Source: Roseibacillus persicicus (GTDB taxonomy: Bacteria > Verrucomicrobiota > Verrucomicrobiia > Verrucomicrobiales > Akkermansiaceae). Taken from it: DNA of 64,000 bases. This document shows, one piece after another, positions 33,645 through 41,805 of this stretch (positions are counted from its first letter, which is position 1; every line of letters begins with the position of its first letter). A program made the translations under genes and the position numbers. The notes under the pieces were generated by a model that searched no databases, had not been told where the DNA came from, and saw only the letters and a program-made list of their open reading frames with translations. Location: positions 169,879-233,878 of the forward strand of contig NZ_BMXI01000009.1 in the NCBI RefSeq assembly GCF_014651675.1, read 5' to 3'.

Positions 33645-34933
33645 TCACCGTCAGTCAAATCCGAGGAGGCAAGGGTTATATGTCCAAGCACCTCTCTGCT
33701 AATGATTACTATTCTGAAAACGAAACCGTTATCGGTCACTGGCACGGGAAGTCAGCTTGGGCTTTGGGGTTGGAAGGTCAGGAAGTCACCGCGCAAGCCT
33801 TTGATTCCTTGGCCATCAATCGCCATCCTCATTACGGTGGCAAGTTGAGGCCTCGAGATTCCAAGGTGTCTTTCCATGACTTTGTGGTCTCAGCTCCTAA
33901 GAGCGTCAGTGTGGTAGCCTTAGTGGGAGGGGACGAACGCCTTCGAGAAGCTTATGACCACTGCGTCGAGAAAGCTTTCGCTCGTTTAGAAAGCTTCGCC
34001 GCGCGACGGGAACGAAAGGGAAAGTTTCATGGCAGTGAAGAATACGTCCGCACTGGAGATACGGTTGCCGCCGTATTTAAGCATGATGCCAGCCGCCTTC
34101 TCGATCCGCAGCTTCATACCCACCTGGTTTTTGCCAATCTCACTTGGGACCAAAAGACCGGGCAATGGTTTGCTCTCCAACCCAAGTTGATGGCGGAAGA
34201 AAGCAAGGCTTGGATTCGAGGCCGCTTCTATCGCGACTTAGAAAAAGCCTGCCAGCAACTGGGTTACCGCACGCAACGCGATTATGAGGGCTTCCGCCTT
34301 CTCGAAATGAGAAAATCTACCGAAGTGGCCATGAGCCAGCGAGCCGTTCAGCGACAACGCTTTGAACAGCGATACACGCAAACCTTTGGACGGCGGCCGA
34401 GTAAGAAACGAATCGAGTATTTCATCAAGGACCGCAAAGGCGCAGCCCTGAAGCGATTCCGCGATGAATTCGAGGTTGCGTTTGGCACGAAGCCGTCGGC
34501 CCAACAGGTTTCCGAGTTCGTCGTCGATTGGCGTTCAGATAAAATGGCGACATCCTCCAAAGATCAAGTCGCTCAAGTCCGTCATCACCGTCTCACCGTA
34601 GAACAACGAAGCGAAGTGCAGTATTTGGTGAAGCAGGCGCAAGAGAGGGAAAGGGAGTCGCAGCAGAAAACAAATGCTCAGGGAATTGTTCCCGACAACG
34701 AGCCTCTCTCGATGACCCCGCCTTCGATCTCTAAAGCGAAGCCATTCAAGGCGGCAAAGGAGAAATCCATGCCACCTCGTGTAGTCAAATCAAACCAGCG
34801 AATCGAGGCCATTCGACGAATGAAGCGAGGAGTTGCAGTGGCACGGGCTTCGCAAGGGCATCCGGCCAGTCTCCTAGCGGCACAAATCAGATTAGTAGCG
34901 AAAAAGAACAATGCGAATCAAAGACGAATTTGA
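33641..34933 (+). CDS. TrwC/TraI-type (MobF) relaxase, relaxase domain only
   Basis: 430 residues. The catalytic tyrosine pair is DYYSEN (Tyr23, Tyr24), the signature SFHDFVVSAPKSVSVVALV follows near residue 75, and the metal-binding triad includes LHTHLVFANLTWD near 155-167. These define the MobF relaxase domain that nicks oriT and binds the 5' end. The helicase domain usual in TrwC/TraI (about 970-1750 residues) is missing; after residue 300 the protein is basic and low in structure. A separate helicase would be needed, or unwinding is done by host enzymes. Confidence 0.85.
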   Translation: MITVSQIRGGKGYMSKHLSANDYYSENETVIGHWHGKSAWALGLEGQEVTAQAFDSLAINRHPHYGGKLRPRDSKVSFHDFVVSAPKSVSVVALVGGDERLREAYDHCVEKAFARLESFAARRERKGKFHGSEEYVRTGDTVAAVFKHDASRLLDPQLHTHLVFANLTWDQKTGQWFALQPKLMAEESKAWIRGRFYRDLEKACQQLGYRTQRDYEGFRLLEMRKSTEVAMSQRAVQRQRFEQRYTQTFGRRPSKKRIEYFIKDRKGAALKRFRDEFEVAFGTKPSAQQVSEFVVDWRSDKMATSSKDQVAQVRHHRLTVEQRSEVQYLVKQAQERERESQQKTNAQGIVPDNEPLSMTPPSISKAKPFKAAKEKSMPPRVVKSNQRIEAIRRMKRGVAVARASQGHPASLLAAQIRLVAKKNNANQRRI

Positions 34934-35240
34934 AATCAGGGAGTGTTTTGAACTGGAGCCGGGTTGCCCTACTCTCACCGTCTCCACTCCCTTCCGTGAA
35001 ACGATGCTTCCTTGGAGTTCGTTCACTTCAGGAGAATGGGTGCGGGATAAAGTGATCTTGGAGTTCGGACAACAGGGGGCGGTTCAAATTGTAGGTCAGA
35101 ACTTGCGCGAAATTTGGAGAGCGGCACAGATGCAAGAGCTTCGATTGATTCGCCCGAGTCGGGATACGGACAATGGGAATTGTCGTATTGAATCTCTTTC
35201 AAATGTGGCATTTGAACTCGAAGATGACATACCGTTCTAA
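34911..35240 (+). CDS. Small protein of unknown function next to the relaxase
   Basis: 109 residues; ATG at 34911 overlaps the relaxase end by 23 bases. No recognised motif; mixed alpha/beta composition with an acidic C-terminus (FELEDDIPF). A possible second small reading frame starts inside its end (ATG 35224), but its translation is doubtful. The gap 35241-35464 holds a short inverted repeat, CAAAGGGG/CCCC-TTTG around 35374-35392, in front of the second mobilisation pair. Confidence 0.5.
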   Translation: MRIKDEFEIRECFELEPGCPTLTVSTPFRETMLPWSSFTSGEWVRDKVILEFGQQGAVQIVGQNLREIWRAAQMQELRLIRPSRDTDNGNCRIESLSNVAFELEDDIPF

Positions 35241-35464
35241 GGTTGTGGAAATCTCATCGACTCCCTCTTTGCAAACAAAACGCTACTTGCTAGAAATCGA
35301 AGCGTTCGACTACGAGGAGCGAGATGTCTCTATGCAACCATTGCTGCGCATGTTTCGCATAGAATCACTCGCAAAGGGGAGAACCCCGTTTGATCCCCTC
35401 CTCCCGCCTGCGTGTTTACTGTGTTTCTGAGTTCGCACCCACAAACAGAGGAGAACCCTTGCCC

Positions 35465-35809
35465 ATGAAAACCTTCAACCGCCAAGCCACTCCCCGGCGA
35501 CGCCACCAGGTCATTTTTCGGCTCAACGACATCGAGTATGAACCCTTGCGGGTCAGAGCCGAACAATGCGGTCTCACCGTTAACGAGTTTGCCCGCGCCT
35601 TAGCGCGCACCTCGGACGGACGGGTGACCCTTCAGGTCGCGAACCGATTTGACCCGCTTTACATCGCGCAAATCAAACGCATTGGCAATAACCTCAACCA
35701 GCTTGTGCACAACGCTCACATCTTCGGACGCTTGAGCCCTCGGGTGGAAATGCTCTGCAACGACATTCACGACATCGTCATTCATGCCGCCAAGGAGCAA
35801 TTGCCATGA
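35465..35809 (+). CDS. MobC-like relaxosome accessory protein
   Basis: About 114 residues from ATG 35465; GAGGAG lies about 13 bases upstream. The pattern RRRHQVIFRLNDIEYEPLRVRAEQCGLTVNEFARALA is the ribbon-helix-helix N-terminus of MobC/relaxosome proteins, followed by IKRIGNNLNQLVHNAH, a strong MobC motif. It bends oriT DNA for the partner MobA relaxase, whose start it overlaps by four bases. Confidence 0.85.
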   Translation: MKTFNRQATPRRRHQVIFRLNDIEYEPLRVRAEQCGLTVNEFARALARTSDGRVTLQVANRFDPLYIAQIKRIGNNLNQLVHNAHIFGRLSPRVEMLCNDIHDIVIHAAKEQLP

Positions 35810-36639
35810 TTCCCAAAGTCTCGCGCTGTGGCCGCAGCTTCAAAGGCGTCTTTGCCTACTGCATGCACGATAAGGATAGAATGGGGAGCGACCGCGTCGT
35901 CTGGTCCAAGGCGCTCAATCTTCCCGACCTCGGAAAAGAGACCTGGCGTCTCATGGCTCACACCGTGCAATCCGCCGAACTCCTCAAGCGAGCGCACGGA
36001 GCCAGCCGGAGCGGACGCAAGCTCGAGCGTCCCGTCTTCACCTATTCTTTATCCTGGGCACCCGACCAAGATCCAGATCAAGAGCACATGGAAGAAGTCG
36101 CCCTACGCTCTCTTCGGGCTCTGGGCTTGGAGGAGCACGAGGTTTGGCTGGTCAGTCACAACGATACCGCACACTCTCATTTACACCTGATCGTCAATCG
36201 CGCTCATCCTCTCACCGGTTATGCCGCTTCGGTCGATTGTGCTGCCAAGAGGCTTCAGAAATTTGCTTCTGACTACGAGCGCGAAACCAAGCTCTACTGC
36301 TTCGCTCGTGAACAAAAACGAACCCAAACCGAACGCGCAGCCCCTCCTCGGCTGGCTGAACTGCAATCGTTCTGGGAATCTGGTCTTGCTGGGGAACTTC
36401 TTCTCTCCGCAATTGAAGAGCTTGGATTTCGTCTCATGAAAGGTCGCAAGCGTCTCGTCTTGGTCAGTTCATGCCAACAAGCGTTCAATCCAGTTCGTAT
36501 TTTGAAAGGAGTCACCTCCCGTCAGTTTCGGGCCCGGTTGGGAAAGGTTACTCTCAAGAATTTGCCGGACGAGAAACCATCTGTCGATTTCCACCAAAGA
36601 GCCGTTCCCAGAACGATTTCTCACGCTCCATCTGAATGA
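35806..36639 (+). CDS. MobA/VirD2-like (MobP-type) relaxase
   Basis: 277 residues. The three-histidine motif SHNDTAHSHLHLIVNRAHP spans residues 117-135 (His118, His125, His127) and Tyr18 in FAYCMHD is the likely nucleophile. This is the relaxase/VirD2 family, distinct from the MobF enzyme 2 kb upstream. The C-terminal 110 residues are basic and lack a primase or helicase domain. Its 3' end overlaps the convergent KfrA-like gene by 86 bases. Confidence 0.85.
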   Translation: MIPKVSRCGRSFKGVFAYCMHDKDRMGSDRVVWSKALNLPDLGKETWRLMAHTVQSAELLKRAHGASRSGRKLERPVFTYSLSWAPDQDPDQEHMEEVALRSLRALGLEEHEVWLVSHNDTAHSHLHLIVNRAHPLTGYAASVDCAAKRLQKFASDYERETKLYCFAREQKRTQTERAAPPRLAELQSFWESGLAGELLLSAIEELGFRLMKGRKRLVLVSSCQQAFNPVRILKGVTSRQFRARLGKVTLKNLPDEKPSVDFHQRAVPRTISHAPSE

Positions 36640-37156
36640 CTTTCTTAAGGCGAAGGTTTTGTTTGCGCAGCTTGAGAGCCAGCTCCTTCTCTTCCTGTAA
36701 GCTGAGTTCTTGTTGGTTCATTCGTTTTTCCAAGCCATCCAGAGCTGTTTGCAGGGCCCCTCCTCCCGAGGAATTGTTTTCTAGCAGTAAGGTCGCTCGG
36801 TTGTGTCCTTCTTGAGCTGCTCCCAAAGCTTCCTGCAGATGCTCAATTTGATTGAGGTATTGTGTCCTCTCGCGCTCGCGTTCCTGGCGCTCATTTTCGA
36901 GCTGTCGCTTGATGAAATCGGATTCTTGTGGAGATTGCTCCGATGGAGTTGGCAGAAGCGTTGTCTTCTTTCTGGCCACTCGTTCGAAGTCACAATCGCT
37001 TCCGTAAACTCTCATCAGCTCCGCTGCATCAATTAGTTTCTTGTCGCCTTCCATTTCGTAGGAAAGTTTGCCCTCCTCCATGTGCTTGCTAATCGTGGTG
37101 CGGGATTTTCCCGTGATACGATGAACTTCAGAAATTGAGAACTTGGATGAGGACAT
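36554..37156 (-). CDS. KfrA-like helix-turn-helix coiled-coil plasmid protein
   Basis: About 200 residues from ATG 37156 (MSSSKFS). The N-terminus SISEVHRITGKSRTTISKHMEEGKL is a helix-turn-helix that probably reads a palindrome. Residues about 80-195 are a long coiled coil (ENERQERERERTQYLNQIEHLQ and later heptads). This is the layout of KfrA and related plasmid replication/partition accessory proteins. The TGTTCA/TGAACA palindromes just upstream are its likely operators. It transcribes away from repC. Confidence 0.65.
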   Translation of the reverse strand: MSSSKFSISEVHRITGKSRTTISKHMEEGKLSYEMEGDKKLIDAAELMRVYGSDCDFERVARKKTTLLPTPSEQSPQESDFIKRQLENERQERERERTQYLNQIEHLQEALGAAQEGHNRATLLLENNSSGGGALQTALDGLEKRMNQQELSLQEEKELALKLRKQNLRLKKVIQMEREKSFWERLFGGNRQMVSRPANS

Positions 37157-37188
37157 GAGTGGACACCTGTGCAGAAAAAGTTGATCAG

Positions 37189-37469
37189 TGAACACGATTC
37201 TAACAGGTTTTCTCCGTGTTTACAAGAGGTCGAGGCTCTCCGTTCACTGTTGAACAGGTGAATCAACTGCTGAACAAGTTTCTGTCCATTGTGGAGTCGA
37301 GCAGTCTTTTGCGCAGGTGTTCAACGCTGAACAGGCCAGTGTGCACCGCAACCCCTTGATTTCATTGTCAAAGTGCAAAGGTGTTCAATGTCCAATGTCT
37401 GTGCACTGGTCACCACTGAACACGGGCTGTGCGATCAGATTCTGGGCACAGGTTGTGTAAAACTGTTCA
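37189..37469. repeat. Dispersed TGTTCA/TGAACA repeats in the replication region
   Basis: TGAACA or its complement lies at 37189-37194, 37271-37276, 37382-37387, 37417-37422 and 37464-37469, and as two palindromes: GTTCACTGTTGAAC (37242-37255) and TGTTCAACGCTGAACA (37318-37333). Short GTGCAC/CTGTGC motifs recur between them. The array spans the gap between the KfrA-like gene and the repC leader, fitting operators for the KfrA-like protein or initiator-binding iterons. Otherwise the gap 37157-37584 has no gene. Confidence 0.65.
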
Positions 37470-37584
37470 ATCAGGTATAAAGGAGAAGAGAATCGATGCC
37501 GAATCTGCATAGGCTCTCAATCTGAGTCGGAAATTCTTCCGGCTTTCTGAAAAACCAACTATCAAAGGAGGAGCGAGAGACTTC

Positions 37585-37639
37585 CAAAAGAAAACCGCCG
37601 TTGGCGCGGCGGTTCCTCAAAGGCTTTGATTCAAAAACT
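37585..37639 (-). ncRNA. Candidate counter-transcribed RNA in the repC leader
   Basis: On the minus strand TTGCAG (37669-37674) and TACGAT (37646-37651), 17 bases apart, form a possible promoter. About 57 bases downstream is a strong intrinsic terminator: AACCGCCG/CGGCGGTT with a six-base loop (37593-37614) then TTTTCTTTT. A small antisense RNA of this size opposite the repC leader is a known control element of repABC plasmids. The terminator is well supported; the promoter is only moderate. Confidence 0.4.
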
Positions 37640-37746
37640 AAAGCCATCGTAACAGAGTTTGATTTGTCCTGCAAGTTTCGTGGATTCTTGCAGCGGCTTT
37701 TTACAACCTTTTACACAGGGGTTTTTGGAGTCGTGCTGAAATACCC

Positions 37747-39054
37747 ATGGAACATAATTTCAAAACAATCAGGTCTACCCAAGAAGAGGAGGGCGGTCTG
37801 CTGGAAACCGCCGATCGTTACCATCTTCTCAAACTTGTCGAGCGAGTAGGGAAGGGGGCTGGCTTTACACCTCGTATGGTCGATCTCCTCGCTTATTACC
37901 TTCGCTTCACTCGTGAATGCGATTGGGAGGAGGGGGCTCGTCCCGTGGTCTATCAATCCCTTTCCAAGACTGCTTTGGATATCGGTGTCAGTGAACGCCA
38001 AATTCAGAAGCTAGAAAAAGCTCTCTCAGAAGTTGGTGCTCTCACTTGGAGAGATAGCGGTAATCTCCGTCGCTATGGGCAACGTTGCACGCAGTCAGGA
38101 AAAATCCTCTACGCCTTCGGAGTGGATCTCTCTCCTTTAGCCGAAAGAGAAGAGGAACTCACTCAACTCTTGGAGGAGAAAGAGGCCTATGCGCGTTCAT
38201 GGATGGAAGCGAAGCGTCAGATTTCCTTCTATCGCCGCCAAGTGAAGGCCTTGTTAGCCGAGGCAGCCGAGCAATCCTCACACTTAGAGGTTGCGAAGCT
38301 GGAGGGATGCTATCAGGCCATCGCGATTCAGATTCGCACTCATCTCAAGCTTTCGCGCTTGAAGACGATGATTATTGAACACCGGGAACTGTATCTTGCC
38401 ACCAAAGCCTTGGCAGAGCAGGGGAGAAGCGTCGCTCAGGACTGTGCACAAACGGAGAAAGAGACGCCTAAGAACGAAGAAAAGTTCGCTCACAACAAAG
38501 ATACAAATCAAATCCCATTCAATAAATTGAATACAAGTAGGGCTGCGCCCAATCGCTTGGCGAGGGGGAGAAAAGGAGAAGCCAGTTCTTCAAAGGAGAC
38601 CTCTTCACCTACCGACAGTCCATCAGCCCAAAGGAGAGCAGGGGAGACTCAACCCCATTCCACTCCAACCGAAACCTCTCAAGGTTCAGGAGCAGGGAAG
38701 ATTTCTCTCAATCAAATTCTCAATGCTTCCTCCTCTCGCTTTCGCGAATACCTGCCGCGCACCCTCAATGCCGTGAACGAATATCACTTGGTGGATGCCG
38801 CTGACCGCTTGCGCACGACCCTCCAAATCAGCAAAGGAAGTTGGAGCCGAGCTTGTCAAACAATGGGGAGGGTGGGAGCCGCCATCTGCCTCATGCTTAC
38901 CGATCAAGCTGCCTTGCGCGAAATCAATCCAGCCCGCATCCCCGGCGCTTACTTCAATGCTCTCATCAAACGCTCACAAAGCAGCGAACTCAACCTCAAG
39001 CCTGCCATCTTCGCCCTCCTGAAGCGTCAGAAAAGGGCTGGGATTTGCTCCTGA
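37747..39054 (+). CDS. RepC-like plasmid replication initiator
   Basis: 435 residues. Residues about 65-135 match the RepC pattern: PVVYQSLSKTALDIGVSERQIQKLEKAL, then ALTWRDSGNLRRYGQRC and ILYAFGVDLSPLAEREEEL. A coiled-coil stretch (about 140-180) and a low-complexity linker (about 250-315) precede a C-terminal domain. In repABC plasmids of alphaproteobacteria the initiator acts at an origin inside repC itself. Here no repA/repB pair is adjacent. The start ATG 37747 follows a 160-base leader with the antisense RNA candidate. This supports an origin as an autonomously replicating plasmid. Confidence 0.75.
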   Translation: MEHNFKTIRSTQEEEGGLLETADRYHLLKLVERVGKGAGFTPRMVDLLAYYLRFTRECDWEEGARPVVYQSLSKTALDIGVSERQIQKLEKALSEVGALTWRDSGNLRRYGQRCTQSGKILYAFGVDLSPLAEREEELTQLLEEKEAYARSWMEAKRQISFYRRQVKALLAEAAEQSSHLEVAKLEGCYQAIAIQIRTHLKLSRLKTMIIEHRELYLATKALAEQGRSVAQDCAQTEKETPKNEEKFAHNKDTNQIPFNKLNTSRAAPNRLARGRKGEASSSKETSSPTDSPSAQRRAGETQPHSTPTETSQGSGAGKISLNQILNASSSRFREYLPRTLNAVNEYHLVDAADRLRTTLQISKGSWSRACQTMGRVGAAICLMLTDQAALREINPARIPGAYFNALIKRSQSSELNLKPAIFALLKRQKRAGICS

Positions 39055-39338
39055 TGATCGGGATTTTGAGAGTTCGGGAGAAGAATTGCTTAGCGAGACG
39101 TGGAGTTTCGGAATTGGTTTTTCCTAATGAAATCAATCACTTGCCTGCCCATATGAAAGCAGTATCTGAAACTACTGGAGTCACAATTCTAAGGCCGGTT
39201 TCCAATCAGCCCCTATTGCGTGTGAAAATGGTCTCTGGTATATCGGGGGAATTGAGACGATTCGAGAGGATGAGGAGTGAGGAATGGCCGAAGAGACGGC
39301 ACTACGTCAACCAAAGTATGAGTTTAGAAAGTTCTTAG
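39054..39338 (+). CDS. Small protein coupled to repC
   Basis: 94 residues. The ATG at 39054 overlaps the repC stop (TGATG), a classic re-initiation layout. Basic, with a possible beta-rich start (MIGILRVREKNCLARRGVSELVF); no family recognised. It overlaps the methylase-like gene by 55 bases in another frame, so its true end or its translation is open to doubt. Confidence 0.4.
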   Translation: MIGILRVREKNCLARRGVSELVFPNEINHLPAHMKAVSETTGVTILRPVSNQPLLRVKMVSGISGELRRFERMRSEEWPKRRHYVNQSMSLESS

Positions 39339-40084
39339 AACCGATTGCCCGTCGTAAGAGCAGCCCCTTGGAAGTCTTCCGCGACTTCGCAACCATGGCC
39401 GCTTGTTCTTTAGCGATGCAGACTCGCGAAGAAGAATATCTCCAGATTGCGGGGAAGTATGAGCGCAAAGAGTTGGGTGATATCGCCAAGGCTCTGGGAG
39501 CCCTTGTTGTCGAAATGGAGGAGTTTCCCTTCACCGATCTCTTGGGTCATTACTATTGCGAGGTGAACGCTAAGTCTGGCCGCGACCAAAGAGGGGAGTT
39601 CTACACCCCAAGAGAAGTCAATAAGCTCATGGCGCGGATGTCCGTGAATACGGAAGAGATCGTCGAGAAGGGACTTCCTTTCACCATGAATGAACCAGCC
39701 TGCGGAAGCGGTGGTATTGTACTCGCTCTAGCCGAAGAACTCGCCCCTCACAATGCCGTCGATCTGATGCGCGTCACCGCACAGGACATTTCCAAAGTTG
39801 GTTGCGACATGGCCTACGTGAACCTCACCCTCTGGGCCATTCCCGCTCACATCATTTGGGGAGACACCTTACGAAACACCGTCAATGAGTCTTGGAAAAA
39901 CATCCATTGGGCCCGAGTAGGCGAAGATAGTCGCTTGGTCATGAAGCAAGCCTTTGACCTCGTTAGGAAAGGAGTAGCTTCAAGTCCGGAGGAGCCAGAA
40001 CCAATCAGCGAAAGCACCTCATCAATACCTCCGGCAGAAGAAGTGAACCAACAATGGCTCTTTGGAGGCCCTGATGTATCGTGA
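39284..40084 (+). CDS. N6-adenine methyltransferase-like protein, HsdM fold, lacking motif IV
   Basis: 266 residues from ATG 39284 with AGGAG-type sequence upstream. It shows GEFYTPREVNKLMARM (substrate/SAM region X) and motif I NEPACGSGG near 143, followed by VTAQDISKVGCDMAYVNLTLWAIP. The catalytic NPPY/F motif expected about 100 residues after motif I is not seen; the protein turns to IIWGDTLRNTV and a Pro/Glu-rich end. It may bind SAM without methylating, or be a shortened form used as a plasmid accessory protein. Confidence 0.65.
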   Translation: MAEETALRQPKYEFRKFLEPIARRKSSPLEVFRDFATMAACSLAMQTREEEYLQIAGKYERKELGDIAKALGALVVEMEEFPFTDLLGHYYCEVNAKSGRDQRGEFYTPREVNKLMARMSVNTEEIVEKGLPFTMNEPACGSGGIVLALAEELAPHNAVDLMRVTAQDISKVGCDMAYVNLTLWAIPAHIIWGDTLRNTVNESWKNIHWARVGEDSRLVMKQAFDLVRKGVASSPEEPEPISESTSSIPPAEEVNQQWLFGGPDVS

Positions 40085-40439
40085 AACTGAATGGAGAATG
40101 CGGGTCCTGCTTTCAATCGTAACAGCCCCCGGACATCGCTGTGAAAAACAGAAGATCGACGGCACCGTCTACCACTGCAAGGCTGTCCACTTCGACGGGG
40201 AAGGACTTGTCGAAGTATTTCGCAAAGCTACTGCCGAGTCAGACGACCTCAGTATTCAATTTTCCATCTACGGCCAAGCCCTTGCCATTTTGCAAGTCGA
40301 AGGCGAGCGAGAGCGCCTCCTTTTCGAGCGTGATATGAATCTCGGCAATCGCGAACAAGCTGATGAGTTAGCCCTTAAAGTTCTCCATGAGTTGGAACCC
40401 ACCATCACCCACCAAGAAGCCATGGCTTACTACCTGTGA
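40074..40439 (+). CDS. Hypothetical plasmid protein
   Basis: About 121 residues from ATG 40074 (MYRETEWRM), overlapping the methylase-like end by 11 bases. No recognised motif; mixed alpha/beta with an acidic body. Same strand and tight spacing to its neighbours (6 bases to the next), so part of the repC-downstream operon. Confidence 0.55.
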   Translation: MYRETEWRMRVLLSIVTAPGHRCEKQKIDGTVYHCKAVHFDGEGLVEVFRKATAESDDLSIQFSIYGQALAILQVEGERERLLFERDMNLGNREQADELALKVLHELEPTITHQEAMAYYL

Positions 40440-40445
40440 GGAAGC

Positions 40446-40709
40446 ATGAAAATCCACGAACACCGCATCAAAATCCTGCTTAATACGGAAGAGTTTTCTC
40501 AGTTATTCCAATACCACAGCGAGGGAAAGCTACTTGGGAGCCCAGTTGATTTGGAAACCGACTTAGAGAGCTATTTTGAAGGAGTTGGAGTGGAAGACTT
40601 AAGCGGATGTTTTGGAATGGCTGCAGGTGACTTAGTAGAAAAGTTGCAACTGTTTTCTGGTCCTTTAGTGGAGACTGAGTTGGTCTTCGATTTGATCGTC
40701 TCTCATTGA
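40446..40709 (+). CDS. Hypothetical acidic protein
   Basis: 87 residues, strongly acidic, no motif recognised. Start ATG 40446. It is the last plus-strand gene before the convergent defence operon; its stop lies 11 bases from the end of the HNH gene. Confidence 0.5.
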   Translation: MKIHEHRIKILLNTEEFSQLFQYHSEGKLLGSPVDLETDLESYFEGVGVEDLSGCFGMAAGDLVEKLQLFSGPLVETELVFDLIVSH

Positions 40710-40720
40710 AAAACGAACTT

Positions 40721-41800
40721 TTAGGTGGGATTCGTAGTAGAATTTGGTCGAAACAATCCGGCTTCCTCACAGGCTTTTAGAAATGGGCTTTTCAAAAAGT
40801 TAGCTTCCGCCTCAGGATATTTTTTTGCGTTCTCGTGAACTTTCTTTGCGATCTCTTTTGGAGAAGCGTCGCATTTTTGCGATTCATCGAAAACTTGTTG
40901 GAGCCAGTATTTTCCATCGTTTTTTCCGCAGCAAATTGCCTTGTAGCGTTCTCGAATATTGAAGGTGTCATCCCAAGCTTCAATTTCGGTTTCGTATCCA
41001 GATGCTGAAAAATTCAAGTCAATTTCGCTCGGCTTCAGGCAACTGATTTTGTTGCTGCGAAGGGTGAGAGAGCATTCTAGGTCGGGATGATTTGTTGCGT
41101 AAATGTAGAATGATTTGCGATATTGGCGGCTATTTCGGCGCTTAAGTGGGTCTTTGGTGCCTTTGTAGGTTGAATTACAGTCGTGGCAGATCGGAGCGAG
41201 ATTGTGGAAGTTGACGGTGTTGAATGGGTATTTTGCTTTGGGGAGAAAATGATCATAAGCCTCCCGTTTTCCCTTGTTGTATTGGTTCTTCAGTCTTTCG
41301 ATACCGCAACATGGGCATCGCTCTGCGTCGTTCGTTTCGATGAATTGTTGAAAATGGTCGGAGACGGATCCGAACTCTCGTCTTACAGCGGAAAGGTTCA
41401 GAACGTCGGGGTAGAGCATTTTGAAAAAGGCTTTGAGTTTTCTTGATAAATTTGAATCAAGTTTTGTGATCTGAGAGTAAGTCACGGGTTGCTTCTCTGG
41501 ATCCGCTTTACAGAGAGCTTCAATATCGTTGTTAGTTTCGCACCAATCTTGAAACTGGGATTTTTGCTCAGGGTCGAGAGTTTTGAAGAGGTCGAAGATT
41601 TCTTTGATCGGCTCGAAGAGTTTCGTTTTCGTGACTGAGTCATCGTGGAATATCTCTAAGACGATTTTTTTGAGTTCAGGATGAAGAAGCTCAATGTCGA
41701 AATCGCCAGAAGCTTTGCACCAGACTTCTTGCACGAGGTGCTTTATACACTCTTGAAGCCCTTCAAGTGAGTGGGGAACGTATGTGTAGGTAAAAAGCAT
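40721..41800 (-). CDS. HNH nuclease, PtuB-like (Septu-type)
   Basis: 359 residues. An HNH zinc-finger nuclease core spans about 162-210: CPCC (162-165), DHFLPK (183-188, the catalytic His-Phe-Leu-Pro pattern) and HNLAPICHDCN (199-209). The N-terminal 150 residues are helical and unassigned. It follows the ATPase gene by five bases. An ATPase and HNH pair in this order is the Septu defence layout (PtuA, PtuB), where the complex cuts DNA on infection. Last gene of the five-gene operon. Confidence 0.8.
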   Translation of the reverse strand: MLFTYTYVPHSLEGLQECIKHLVQEVWCKASGDFDIELLHPELKKIVLEIFHDDSVTKTKLFEPIKEIFDLFKTLDPEQKSQFQDWCETNNDIEALCKADPEKQPVTYSQITKLDSNLSRKLKAFFKMLYPDVLNLSAVRREFGSVSDHFQQFIETNDAERCPCCGIERLKNQYNKGKREAYDHFLPKAKYPFNTVNFHNLAPICHDCNSTYKGTKDPLKRRNSRQYRKSFYIYATNHPDLECSLTLRSNKISCLKPSEIDLNFSASGYETEIEAWDDTFNIRERYKAICCGKNDGKYWLQQVFDESQKCDASPKEIAKKVHENAKKYPEAEANFLKSPFLKACEEAGLFRPNSTTNPT

Positions 41801-41805
41801 TTTTC

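Noticed and set aside
35173..35430. 85-residue plus-strand frame
   Set aside because: Possible coupling at 35224, but no motif and it runs into the MobC leader; not supported enough to list.
37471..37849. Open frames on both strands in the repC leader
   Set aside because: They cross the antisense terminator hairpin and have no family pattern; regulatory RNA explains the region better.
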